This document shows, one piece after another, positions 42,578 through 51,206 of a stretch of DNA of 64,000 nucleotides. Source of the DNA: Enterobacteriaceae bacterium (GTDB lineage Bacteria > Pseudomonadota > Gammaproteobacteria > Enterobacterales > Enterobacteriaceae); NCBI GenBank assembly GCA_031261005.1, contig JAISKF010000009.1:1-64000 (forward strand), read 5' to 3'. Numbering within the stretch: the first letter of the stretch is position 1; the number at the start of each line of letters is the position of its first letter. Under the pieces are notes generated by a model that searched no databases, was not told where the DNA came from, and worked only from the letters and a program-made list of their open reading frames with translations. The translations under genes were made by a program, and so were the position numbers.

Positions 42578-45148
42578 GTGAAGTTCGTAAAGTATTTGTT
42601 CATTTTTGTAATCTGTTGCTTTTTTTTGGGCGTTGGCGCGGTTTTTGGTCTCTATAAATATTTGGAGCCAGACCTGCCAGATGTCTCAACGCTAAAAGAA
42701 GTGCGCCTGCAAACACCAATGCAGGTTTTGAGCGCTGATGGTGATTTGATTGCTCAATTCGGTGAAAAACGCCGTATTCCGCTAACGCTGAGTCAAATGC
42801 CGCCTCAACTTATCCATGCGTTTTTAGCCACCGAAGACAGCCGTTTTTATGAACATCACGGGCTTGATCCGATTGGTATCGCCCGTGCTGTTGTCGTAGG
42901 ACTGAGCGCGGGTTCAGCCCAACAAGGGGCGAGTACCATCACGCAACAGTTGGCAAGAAACTTCTTTTTAAGCCCGGAAAAAACCGTTATCCGTAAAGCC
43001 AAAGAAGCGTTTCTGGCGATACGCATTGAGCGTTCACTAACGAAAGATGAAATTCTTGATCTCTACCTGAACAAAATCTATTTGGGTTCGCGTGCTTATG
43101 GCGTGGGCGCGGCAGCTCATGTTTATTTTGGTAAAGATGTCAGCCAGTTAACATTAAATGAAATGGCAGTGATCGCCGGATTACCAAAAGCACCGTCAAG
43201 CTACAACCCGATCCATTATCCTGAGCGCGCCCTGACACGCCGTAATACCGTGCTGTATCGTATGCTGGAAGAAAAATACATTACCCAGCAAGAATATAAC
43301 GCTGCGAAAAATGAGCCGCTGATCGCCAATTATCATGAACCTGAAATGGATTTTTCTGCCCCGTATCTGGCAGAAATGGCTCGTCAGGAAATGTTCGAGA
43401 AGTTCGGTGAAAATGCCTATACCGATGGTTACAAGGTATACACTACCGTCACCAAAACCTTACAAAACGCGGCGACTGATGCCGTTCGCAACAATATTAT
43501 TCAGTATGATATTCGTCATGGTTATCGCGGCGCTGCCCGTGAGCTGTGGAAAAACGGTGAACCGATTTGGGATAAACAGCAGATTATCACTACGCTAAAA
43601 AGCATTGTGCCTTATGGTCCGTTAATTCCGGCGGTAGTTATGCAATCCGGCAATAAAGCAAATGCCCAGCAAGCCACTGTGATGTTAAGTAATGGCAATG
43701 TTGTTGCTCTTCCTGCATCAGCAACGCGTTGGGCTGGCAGCAAAAACGCGCTGCAAGCCGGTCAACAAATTTGGCTGCGTAAAAATGCCGATAAAAATTG
43801 GGTGTTATCACAAGTTCCGGGCGTTAATTCGGCGCTGATTTCACTCGATCCTCATGATGGCTCAGTCAAAGCGCTGGTTGGCGGTTTTGATTACAACCAG
43901 AGTAAATTTAACCGCGCCACGCAGTCCGTGCGTCAAGCAGGTTCTAACATTAAACCATTTATTTATGCCGCAGCACTTGATCGCGGCATGACACTGGCAA
44001 CGCTGCTTACCGACCTGCCGATCACCATGAACGTTGGCGGCGGTCAAGTCTGGTCACCGAAAAACTCACCCGCTCGTTATGATGGTCCATTGCGTCTGCG
44101 TGTCGGTTTAGGGCTATCGAAAAACGTGATGATTGTGCGCGCCATGCGAGCAATGGGCGTCAGTTATGCGGCGGATTATTTACAACGTTTTGGTTTCCCT
44201 GCACAAAATATTTCGCGCACAGAGTCACTGGCTCTGGGGGCAGCGTCATTCACGCCGATACAGATTGCCCGCGCTTATGCCGTCTTTGCCAATGGCGGTT
44301 ATCTGATCAATCCTTACTTTATTAAAAAGATTGAAACTGATGACGGTAAAGTCATTTTTGAAGCCAAGCCGAAAGTTGCCTGTGGTTTTGACTGTAATAT
44401 TCCAGTGGTGTACGGCGCAACGGAGAAATCCCAAGCGTTGATCAATAATACCATTGATATAGCGTCACAAAATGATGCCGCAGCAGCGCAAGCCAATGCT
44501 AATGCGAGTACGGACAGCAGCGAAGAAGGCAGTGAGGAAGTCGATCCGCTGACCGAAAAAGCACTGGATAGCATCTCGCCGGTGACTAATTTGGAAAATG
44601 TGCCGTCAGCAAATACCATCAGCGGCTCACCTTATGCGCCGCATGTGATCAGTTCTGAGTTAGCGTTTCTGGTACAAGATGCACTGAAAAGTGATATTGC
44701 CGGTGAACCAGGCGGAGACTGGCAAGGTACGGGCTGGCGCGCGCGTGATCTGAAACGTAACGATATTGGCGGTAAAACCGGTACAACTAACGGTTCAAAA
44801 GATGCGTGGTTCTCTGGTTTCGGTCCATCAACAGTCACATCTGTTTGGATTGGCTTTGATGATCATCGTCGCGGCTTAGGTCGCGGCGAAGCCGGTGCAC
44901 AAAGCGCTCAGCCCGCGTGGATCGACTATATGAGAGTCGCGCTAAACGGTATGCCGGTACAGCAAACGCCACAACCTGCTGGCATTATCAGCGTTGCGAT
45001 AGATATGGCGACCGGTCAATTGCCAAACGGCGGAAGAACACGATCCGAATACTTTATTAAAGGCACTGAACCAACAACACGCGGTTACTCTTCAGAAATC
45101 GGAACCACCGTGACCGATAGCGGCGGGAATACGCATGAGTTGTTTTAA
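42578..45148 (+). CDS. mrcA: Penicillin-binding protein 1A
   Basis: Bifunctional class A PBP: peptidoglycan glycosyltransferase plus DD-transpeptidase. 856 aa starting at GTG (as in E. coli). One membrane anchor (about 6-28); GT51 motifs EDSRFYEHHG, QGASTITQQLARNFFL and KIYLGSRAYGVGAAA; a PBP1A-specific OB insert; transpeptidase motifs SNIK (active serine, about residue 462), SKNV and KTGTT. A Ser/Asn/Glu-rich insert (about 627-680) precedes KTG. The partner lipoprotein LpoA is not in the window. Confidence 0.97.
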   Translation: MKFVKYLFIFVICCFFLGVGAVFGLYKYLEPDLPDVSTLKEVRLQTPMQVLSADGDLIAQFGEKRRIPLTLSQMPPQLIHAFLATEDSRFYEHHGLDPIGIARAVVVGLSAGSAQQGASTITQQLARNFFLSPEKTVIRKAKEAFLAIRIERSLTKDEILDLYLNKIYLGSRAYGVGAAAHVYFGKDVSQLTLNEMAVIAGLPKAPSSYNPIHYPERALTRRNTVLYRMLEEKYITQQEYNAAKNEPLIANYHEPEMDFSAPYLAEMARQEMFEKFGENAYTDGYKVYTTVTKTLQNAATDAVRNNIIQYDIRHGYRGAARELWKNGEPIWDKQQIITTLKSIVPYGPLIPAVVMQSGNKANAQQATVMLSNGNVVALPASATRWAGSKNALQAGQQIWLRKNADKNWVLSQVPGVNSALISLDPHDGSVKALVGGFDYNQSKFNRATQSVRQAGSNIKPFIYAAALDRGMTLATLLTDLPITMNVGGGQVWSPKNSPARYDGPLRLRVGLGLSKNVMIVRAMRAMGVSYAADYLQRFGFPAQNISRTESLALGAASFTPIQIARAYAVFANGGYLINPYFIKKIETDDGKVIFEAKPKVACGFDCNIPVVYGATEKSQALINNTIDIASQNDAAAAQANANASTDSSEEGSEEVDPLTEKALDSISPVTNLENVPSANTISGSPYAPHVISSELAFLVQDALKSDIAGEPGGDWQGTGWRARDLKRNDIGGKTGTTNGSKDAWFSGFGPSTVTSVWIGFDDHRRGLGRGEAGAQSAQPAWIDYMRVALNGMPVQQTPQPAGIISVAIDMATGQLPNGGRTRSEYFIKGTEPTTRGYSSEIGTTVTDSGGNTHELF

Positions 45149-45159
45149 ATAACACAGTA

Positions 45160-45180
45160 AGGGCGGTTAACAACCGCCCT
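45160..45180 (+). terminator. Hairpin after mrcA
   Basis: AGGGCGGTT/AACCGCCCT, 9-bp stem with a 3-nt loop 11 bp after the mrcA stop. No T-run follows, so its termination strength is uncertain. Confidence 0.55.
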
Positions 45181-45190
45181 GCATCGTCTC

Positions 45191-45280
45191 ATCAGGTTTG
45201 GATAAGCAATTATATTATTACGATAAATTTCAATTAATTATATTGTTTTCCGTAGGGGCGACAACCTGTCGCCCGCAAAA
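45191..45280 (+). repeat. MITE-like repeat half copy R11
   Basis: Terminus CAGGTTTGGATAAG, arm ACGATAAATTTCAATTAATTAT and one GC palindrome GGGGCGACAACCTGTCGCCC. It stops abruptly where the immunity-gene remnant begins. Confidence 0.8.
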
Positions 45281-45282
45281 CC

Positions 45283-45345
45283 TTATTGTTGAGATAAAAT
45301 TTAATACAAAAACAAAATCAAAGCAAAATAGAGCTAGATAATCAT
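45283..45345 (-). pseudogene. Remnant of a third immunity-like gene
   Basis: On the minus strand, offset from the frame of the preceding gene, this encodes DYLALFCFDFVFVLNFIST, closely matching residues about 21-40 of the 45737-46006 protein. By eye about 52 of 62 bases agree with that gene's segment near 45890-45950. Both ends are missing; the left is cut by repeat R11. It shows the immunity gene was once present in at least three copies. Confidence 0.75.
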
Positions 45346-45611
45346 CTTACTTTTTTATAAATGATTAGAATCAATGGAACGCATATCATAAAACCTAAGT
45401 ATGAAGTAAACCGAGCATTATTATAATTAACAACAAGCCCATCAATAATTGCATCACATATTGATGACGATATTTTATTGTCCGATGGTTCATTCATTTT
45501 CGTTGATAAATATAGAGAAAAAACAAAATCAAAATAAAGCTGAATCAGATAATAACTTATAAAAACTAAAAATATGCCAGCCCATCTGAGCCAGAATTTT
45601 TTATTTAACAT
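45342..45611 (-). CDS. Small two-pass membrane protein, putative immunity protein 2
   Basis: 89 aa when started at the ATG at 45611 (GAGAG upstream; a GTG one codon earlier is possible). Two hydrophobic helices (about 9-34 and 66-84) flank a polar loop of about 30 residues (STKMNEPSDNKISSSICDA). Basic residues at both ends (NKKFWLRW, YKKVR) predict both termini in the cytoplasm and the loop in the periplasm. About half identical to the protein at 45737-46006. Function is inferred from position behind the PAAR gene. Confidence 0.7.
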   Translation of the reverse strand: MLNKKFWLRWAGIFLVFISYYLIQLYFDFVFSLYLSTKMNEPSDNKISSSICDAIIDGLVVNYNNARFTSYLGFMICVPLILIIYKKVR

Positions 45612-45647
45612 CACTTGCTCTCATAATGAATTACTTTCCTTAATAAT

Positions 45648-45690
45648 ATAAAAATAACAATAGCCAGAGAAATATTTTTTCTAGCTATTA
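45648..45690 (-). terminator. Possible terminator between the two immunity-like genes
   Basis: Minus strand: AATAGCTAGA paired with TCTGGCTATT (one G-T pair), then GTTATTTTTATATT. It would make the second copy weakly or separately expressed. Confidence 0.45.
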
Positions 45691-45736
45691 TTATGACGAA
45701 TTTAATTATCAAGCTAATTATTACATAAGCAATAAA

Positions 45737-46006
45737 TCATCTAATCTTTTTAAAAACAAGTAAAATCAATAAAACACATAATATAAATCCAAAATATGAT
45801 GCAGTCATAGCATGAGAATGATCAACTGCAAGATGTTTAATAACTGAATAACATGCTGAAGATGATATTTCACCTCCACCTTGACTCATTGTTGATGTAA
45901 AATTTAATGCAAAAATAAAATCAAAGTAAAATAGTACTAAATAATAACCAATACAAATCAAAATTATACTAATCCATCGTAGCCAAAATTTTTTATTCAA
46001 TGTCAT
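45737..46006 (-). CDS. Small two-pass membrane protein, putative immunity protein 1
   Basis: 89 aa with a GGGAG ribosome-binding site, overlapping the 3' end of the PAAR gene by 14 bp, which implies coupled translation. Same topology as its paralogue: helices about 9-34 and 66-84, basic ends, and a predicted periplasmic loop (TSTMSQGGGEISSSACYSVI). Both paralogues keep one loop Cys in the ISSS-x-C context. I infer that it protects against the linked effector. No known family is recognised. Confidence 0.72.
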   Translation of the reverse strand: MTLNKKFWLRWISIILICIGYYLVLFYFDFIFALNFTSTMSQGGGEISSSACYSVIKHLAVDHSHAMTASYFGFILCVLLILLVFKKIR

Positions 46007-47138
46007 TTGTACTCCCTAAAGATCCTCCAATAGTTCCTCCTGAATAAACAGACAGTGAATCTCCCATTGCAGAGCTTCCCGTAACACTGCCTTGAATCTC
46101 CGCACCTAAACCTGGTTCATATAATCTCAAGCTCTCCATATTAGAATATTGTTTCTTAAACTCATTAGTTACTTCAACAATAAGCATTGATGTAAGATCT
46201 TTACTTTTATCAACCAAATATCTTTGTAAAGATACCGGAATTGTAAACTCTTCCTCACCTTCTATTGGAAACTGTGTTGTAATTGGAACATAGCTAGTTT
46301 TAAATAGAGCAGAACCAGCGACTCTAATTCCTGCTACAGTATGAGTCGTACAATTACTTCCAGTAACATCATATTTATCTATAGTTCTTCCGCGTCGCCT
46401 TGTTATATCTGGCATTTCTTGTGTTTGTATTGCTGGTTTAGCGTTATTCCATAAATCTTCAAAATATTGTCGAATTAGATTAACATTGGCATCGTTAATA
46501 CTAAATACTCGTGCTCCCATTCGATACAATTCAAATCGATAATATGTTTTCGCGTCCTCATCTTGCAGAAAATTAAGGATACCATCACCAGTAAGATCAC
46601 CGGGACCTGTACGCCCATAACGCCCGTAAGTGTAGACAGATATTAAGTTATTTTCATGAACGGAAATAAAACTATGACCAGCACCCTGTATTTCAGTCCA
46701 GATATATACACCTTTAGATAAAGGGTTACTCTTACGAACACAATCCTTTTCAGATAGCAATGAAGCTGTTGAAGTTGATGTCGTAACAGCTTTTGCCATT
46801 TGAGTATTTTGTTCTGATTCAACTGAACGAGCCACTTTCGGCTGGGCTGACAAGTGCATTGCTTTTGAGGTTGATATAGACGAGATCAATTTTGCTTTAC
46901 ACGGACATGATGATTCACTGTATATCGTACTCGCTATCGGCTGACCGTTGAAGCTGATGTAACCCGGATGCCCGCCAACAATTCTGTATCTGCCCGGATG
47001 CTTGCCGCAACTCACCAAGCAACCATTCGTTGCCACCGCAAGCATCTCTTTCCCCATTTGATGATTTGGCACGCCTTCCAGCACCATTCCGCCGCAGGTT
47101 GTCCGGTCATAAATTCGAATAAATCCACCGACTCCCAT
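45993..47138 (-). CDS. PAAR-domain candidate type VI secretion effector
   Basis: 381 aa. Residues 1-85 resemble a PAAR tip (FIRIYDRTTCGGMVLEG, GCLVSCGKHPGRYRIVGGHP, NGQPIASTIYSESSCPC), with Cys/His residues suited to Zn binding. A Ser/Thr/Ala linker (about 86-130) leads to a C-terminal region (about 140-380) with GAGHSFISV (H155), YTYGRYGRTGPGD and YDVTGSNCTTHTV (C263, H266). His-before-Cys with an NCxxH motif suggests a permuted papain-like (NlpC/P60 or LRAT) hydrolase; this is inference. No signal peptide. GGGGAG precedes the ATG. The region is AT-rich, and no T6SS structural gene is in the window. Confidence 0.75.
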   Translation of the reverse strand: MGVGGFIRIYDRTTCGGMVLEGVPNHQMGKEMLAVATNGCLVSCGKHPGRYRIVGGHPGYISFNGQPIASTIYSESSCPCKAKLISSISTSKAMHLSAQPKVARSVESEQNTQMAKAVTTSTSTASLLSEKDCVRKSNPLSKGVYIWTEIQGAGHSFISVHENNLISVYTYGRYGRTGPGDLTGDGILNFLQDEDAKTYYRFELYRMGARVFSINDANVNLIRQYFEDLWNNAKPAIQTQEMPDITRRRGRTIDKYDVTGSNCTTHTVAGIRVAGSALFKTSYVPITTQFPIEGEEEFTIPVSLQRYLVDKSKDLTSMLIVEVTNEFKKQYSNMESLRLYEPGLGAEIQGSVTGSSAMGDSLSVYSGGTIGGSLGSTNDIE

Positions 47139-47173
47139 AATAATTACTCCCCAATAGTTTTAGTTGTTGGAAC

Positions 47174-47239
47174 TTACAGGAAATTATCTGGATATATACT
47201 GTTATCCCATTTAGCCAGTAATTCTATATATTGCTGCAT
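47174..47239 (-). CDS. Possible 21-codon ORF ahead of the PAAR gene
   Basis: ATG at 47239-47237 follows AGAGGGAAATT, a good ribosome-binding site, and encodes MQQYIELLAKWDNSIYPDNF plus Leu. It ends 35 bp before the PAAR start. It may be a leader peptide or the leftover of an upstream effector-loading gene. No homologue recognised. Confidence 0.3.
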   Translation of the reverse strand: MQQYIELLAKWDNSIYPDNFL

Positions 47240-47511
47240 AATTTCCCTCTAGTTGCATATTTAGTATGTAAAAATAATATTCTAATCATAAATAGTTACA
47301 ATTATAAGAAATTTTAGAAAATTTATAGCAAATAATGATAAACAGATTTACCAAATTTAATACCGAGATATTAGAGCGGAACTAACCGTAAATAACGCGC
47401 ATTCAAATAGAACCGTAGCGGCAAAAGTGTAAGGTGCTTCAGGCTAATTATTTAACTCGCACGGGTAATTTTTGTGATTGCCCATGCGTTACTTCATAAT
47501 GAAGAGAAATA
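47240..47511. other. AT-rich gap between the PAAR module and nudE
   Basis: No gene seen. The part nearest the module is very AT-rich, and composition becomes more typical from about 47370 on. It probably contains the module's promoter; one boundary of the island lies here. Confidence 0.4.
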
Positions 47512-48072
47512 TCACGACGCCTCTTTTTCTTTCAAATATTCCCGTACTAAAAATAAGGCGCTGACGTTGCGGGCTTCGTTAAAATCGGACTCTTCGAGCA
47601 GTTCCATCATTTTTTCTTGCGGCCATGCCACCAGCGTTAAAGGTTCGGGTTCATCGCCCTCTTGTTTTTGTACATACAGATTTTCTGCCACCACGATAGT
47701 CATGGTGCTGGCAAAATAGCTCGGTGCCATCGTTAAGCGGGACAATATCGTGAGTTTGCGTGCGCCGTAGCCGATCTCTTCCATTAATTCACGATTGGCG
47801 GCAACCAGCACATCTTCATCGGGTTCAACTAGACCTTTGGGGAATCCTAATTCGTAATCTTCGATCGCTACCGCATATTCGCGAATTAGTAGAATGTCAT
47901 CGTTGATCAGCGGGACGATCATTACAGCGTGACGTCCCTCCGGCAGCAGGCGTTCATAAACACGTTTTTCACCATTACTAAACGCTAAATCAATGGATTG
48001 AATGCGAAACATTCGTGAACTGGCGATAGTTTCGACATTTAATATTTGGGGCTTCTGGTACGTTTTACTCAT
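47512..48072 (-). CDS. nudE: ADP compounds hydrolase NudE
   Basis: Nudix hydrolase acting on Ap3A, ADP-ribose and NADH. The start was set at MSKTYQKPQILNVET (186 aa, as in E. coli) with GAGG upstream; 23 further in-frame codons exist but are not conserved. The Nudix box GLVEPDEDVLVAANRELMEE followed by IGY is intact. Conserved position between mrcA and igaA, except for the intervening PAAR module. Confidence 0.95.
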   Translation of the reverse strand: MSKTYQKPQILNVETIASSRMFRIQSIDLAFSNGEKRVYERLLPEGRHAVMIVPLINDDILLIREYAVAIEDYELGFPKGLVEPDEDVLVAANRELMEEIGYGARKLTILSRLTMAPSYFASTMTIVVAENLYVQKQEGDEPEPLTLVAWPQEKMMELLEESDFNEARNVSALFLVREYLKEKEAS

Positions 48073-48411
48073 AAATGAGACCTCAGATGAACCGTTCGCG
48101 CCATTAGGACGGCATTCCATAGGATAATTAATGCCAATCATACAGTGTGCCAGCCTATTGGTTATAATATCGACTAGTATTTATGATAAATTGTCGCAAA
48201 ATAATAATGTCATAACATGAAATTCATATTACTGATTTTGTATTCTACTCCATAGAGATTTACTATAAGAAAGAGTTATGCCCATCATTATTGAATAATA
48301 GTGGGATATACCCAGTAACTTTCGAGGGCAGCCAACGCCCCTGCATGCTGAAAGATAACGGGTAGATTAATGGACTATTCAAACAGGCAGGACTATTGAT
48401 GAGAGTGTTTC
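48073..48411. promoter_or_regulatory. nudE/igaA divergent intergenic region
   Basis: No gene. A short imperfect GC hairpin GGGCAGCCAACGCCC occurs near 48330, reminiscent of the core of the dispersed repeat but without arms. Promoters for both genes are expected here. Confidence 0.35.
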
Positions 48412-50559
48412 ATGTTAACGCACGGTGATACCAGAATCTTAACGATATTACTGCTTACTATTTTTATCGCGCTGGTATGCGCGGGATTTATCGTATGGAC
48501 GATCCGCCAGCGAGGGAAACATCAAGCTGCGGTTAATCATTCCCTCCCCTTTGCTCGCGCCAGTGTGCATAAACTGTCCGGCGAAGAATCTTCTGCTATC
48601 GAAGAGTATTTATTGCTGCTGGAACAGCAGCAAAGAGATGCTGGATTATCCACCGCTCAAATTAAATCAGCGTTAACGCCTGTTAGCGATAACGTTTACG
48701 CCTTTGAAACGGCAATTATCACGCCGCATTCATCTGATGAAGAGAGCGACAGTACGCGCTACTTTATTGATGATATTGAAATTTATCTCGAACCGGCATG
48801 GGACGATTTTCTTGATGATACCAATCAGGTCTCGGTAGTTAAAACACAAACTACACCATTAGTTGTTGAGTTAAATGGGCATTCGCTGGGCGAATTGGTG
48901 CAGGTTGAACATCAACTTGAGCCGGTAGACGGTCAGTCTGCGAAGAATGCTGCTAAAGAGCATGAAGAACATGTCACGCTGATTCGGCTGCGAAAAGAAA
49001 CTGCCGCAGAATATAACTTGAGACCAAAGAAAAAATTGTATGAGTCGCTGGTGATCTCAGCGGCATATATCATCTTGTTTTTTAGTCTGTTAAGCGGTAC
49101 TGAAACGCTGGTATGGCTGGTTGTTCTGGCGCTATTACTGTTAATAATCAGCGGTTGGCGTATGTTCTGCCATGATCCGGTGCAAACCCAATACAATATT
49201 CATTGTGTGCGCGGTGTTCCTAAACGTTGGGGTTTGTTCGGCGAACAGGATAACGGGCAGCTTACTAATATCGCGGTCGGCATCATCGACCTGATTTATC
49301 CGCCGCACTGGAAACCTTATGTCGGCTACGATCTCGGTCATAAAACTAATCTGGATATTTACTTAAACCGTTATGTGGTGAAACAGGGTAAATATTTATC
49401 GCTGAATAATGAATCGATCAACTTCCCGCTGCATCACTGGGGAAAAAACTTAGTGCTGGTGCTTTCGTCATGCTTAGTCATCGCATTATTACTATCGTTT
49501 ATTCCGCTGAAATTACCCATTGCACTGACCAAGGCTTGGTTACTCGGTCCGGCTGAAATTAGTGTCACTTCACCGGAACAGCTAAAACAAACACATCTCA
49601 AAATCGGTGATCACCTCACGGTTCAAGGCACCGGTATGTGCAGTATTTTGCGGGTTTATCACAGTGATATTTCCTATCCGCTGATGCCGTTTGACTGTAC
49701 CAAAGTCTATTGGGGCGCGACGGATTTGCCGACATTATCTTCATCGCAATTAATTGATAACGCGCTCGCGCTACTCAATAGCGTGAGTTATCAGCTCAAC
49801 CCGCAAAACAGCAAGGTGATAAAAGACAATCCTCATTTAATCCGCAATGCTGAACGCGCAGGCATGACGCTGCTGTCTGATTTCTCTGATATTGTGCTGA
49901 AAACCGAAGCGCTGTGTAAAAACTCCGAAGATTGTCAGCAGATCAAAAATTCGTTGTTACTGCTAAGTAATGAAAAAAGCTGGCATGAGCTGGTAAGCAA
50001 ATCACAGCACCACGCAAAAGAAAATACCGATATATTCCTGCGACCGGTCGATGCCGAAGCGTTACGTTCGCAGATTAACTCGATTGTTTCCTACTTTTTC
50101 TACAGTGAAACACATCAACAAGCTCAGACGCTCTATACCAAGCCTAAAGGCGGTTTTTATATCCGCAATGATAACCGTGAGGAGCAGATGATAAGCGACC
50201 AAAAAATCAAAGAACTGACTGAGCCGACTTCGGTTATTGATACTCACGATAATATGGCAATTAAACAATGGATTGATCTACAACGTTTATCTAACAGCCT
50301 GTTAAACACGGAGTTTCATGCCAGCGGTATTATTATTGATGTTGCACCGACGACAAATGGCACTATAAAGATTACGCTGCATGGTGAACCGAATTTGATC
50401 TCTTTCTGGCGTTATTTAGGTGCTAGTTTGCTGTTTGTTATGATGAGTATCAGCCTACTGTATAACCTGATATTTCTCGGTATTCGCGTGCAGAAAAACG
50501 CTCACCGCATCGCTAAAATTCAAAATTATTATGATCATTGTTTTGCTAAGGTGACATAA
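48412..50559 (+). CDS. igaA: Rcs phosphorelay attenuator IgaA
   Basis: 715-aa inner-membrane protein (E. coli YrfF, Proteus UmoB) that restrains the Rcs envelope-stress phosphorelay through contact with RcsD. Membrane segments: about 7-28, two close helices (about 219-256), about 345-370, and about 660-685. Cytoplasmic domain matches include HCVRGVPKRWGLFGEQD and NIAVGIIDLIYPPHWKPY. The periplasmic domain contains GTGMCSILRVY and the CKNSEDCQQIKN Cys pair expected in the family. Often essential where Rcs is present. Confidence 0.94.
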   Translation: MLTHGDTRILTILLLTIFIALVCAGFIVWTIRQRGKHQAAVNHSLPFARASVHKLSGEESSAIEEYLLLLEQQQRDAGLSTAQIKSALTPVSDNVYAFETAIITPHSSDEESDSTRYFIDDIEIYLEPAWDDFLDDTNQVSVVKTQTTPLVVELNGHSLGELVQVEHQLEPVDGQSAKNAAKEHEEHVTLIRLRKETAAEYNLRPKKKLYESLVISAAYIILFFSLLSGTETLVWLVVLALLLLIISGWRMFCHDPVQTQYNIHCVRGVPKRWGLFGEQDNGQLTNIAVGIIDLIYPPHWKPYVGYDLGHKTNLDIYLNRYVVKQGKYLSLNNESINFPLHHWGKNLVLVLSSCLVIALLLSFIPLKLPIALTKAWLLGPAEISVTSPEQLKQTHLKIGDHLTVQGTGMCSILRVYHSDISYPLMPFDCTKVYWGATDLPTLSSSQLIDNALALLNSVSYQLNPQNSKVIKDNPHLIRNAERAGMTLLSDFSDIVLKTEALCKNSEDCQQIKNSLLLLSNEKSWHELVSKSQHHAKENTDIFLRPVDAEALRSQINSIVSYFFYSETHQQAQTLYTKPKGGFYIRNDNREEQMISDQKIKELTEPTSVIDTHDNMAIKQWIDLQRLSNSLLNTEFHASGIIIDVAPTTNGTIKITLHGEPNLISFWRYLGASLLFVMMSISLLYNLIFLGIRVQKNAHRIAKIQNYYDHCFAKVT

Positions 50560-50578
50560 CAATTTAATAATCAACAAT

Positions 50579-50612
50579 AATTCCCCTCTATGAAGGGGAA
50601 TTTGTTCCCTTT
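50579..50612 (+). terminator. Terminator of igaA
   Basis: AATTCCCCT/AGGGGAATT stem with a 6-nt loop, then TGTTCCCTTTT. Confidence 0.75.
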
Positions 50613-50744
50613 TATCCAGTATTAATATCTCAACACCATCGCTTCTGTGCCTTGATTTCTCAAATTCCGCCCATATTTTAAGGTATCGGAAAATTTTCAC
50701 GCCGCTTTATCTACCCAAGAGCTTTCAGTTCAGGAGAATCTGTA

Positions 50745-51149
50745 ATGGCAAATCAAGCTGAAGAGCAAGGGATCAGGCTCGATAAATGGCTTTGGGCTGC
50801 GCGTTTTTATAAAACCCGCGCATTAGCCAGAGAGATGGTGGACGGCGGCAAAGTTCACTATAACGGTCAGCGAGCCAAACCCAGTAAGCTGGTGGAAATT
50901 GGCGCGGAAATCCGCTTACGTCAGGGAAATGATGAGAAAACCATTATTGTTGATGCGTTAAGCATTCAGCGTCGTGGCGCAAATGAAGCCCAACAGCTTT
51001 ATCGGGAAACCGCCGAAAGCGTCACAAAGCGGGAAAGTATCGCGCTGGCACGCAAACTGAATGCGTTAACGATGCCTCACCCCGATCGCCGCCCTGACAA
51101 AAAAGAGCGCCGCAATTTAATCAAATTTAAATATGGCGATGATGAATAA
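50745..51149 (+). CDS. hslR: Heat-shock protein 15 (HslR)
   Basis: 134-aa S4-domain RNA-binding protein that rescues stalled 50S subunits carrying nascent-chain tRNA. The S4 motif IRLDKWLWAARFYKTRALAREMV and a basic C-terminus (RRPDKKERRNLIKFKYG) are seen. AGGAG lies upstream. It precedes hslO as in E. coli; yrfG, which lies between igaA and hslR there, is absent. Confidence 0.95.
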   Translation: MANQAEEQGIRLDKWLWAARFYKTRALAREMVDGGKVHYNGQRAKPSKLVEIGAEIRLRQGNDEKTIIVDALSIQRRGANEAQQLYRETAESVTKRESIALARKLNALTMPHPDRRPDKKERRNLIKFKYGDDE

Positions 51150-51206
51150 CCTGCATTTTTATGCAGCACAGAGAACATTCATCGTCCCAAAGAAAGGGAG
51201 AAACCA

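Noticed and set aside
46968-47252. 94-codon plus-strand frame over the start of the PAAR gene
   Set aside because: Antisense to the conserved PAAR motif and lacking any recognisable feature.
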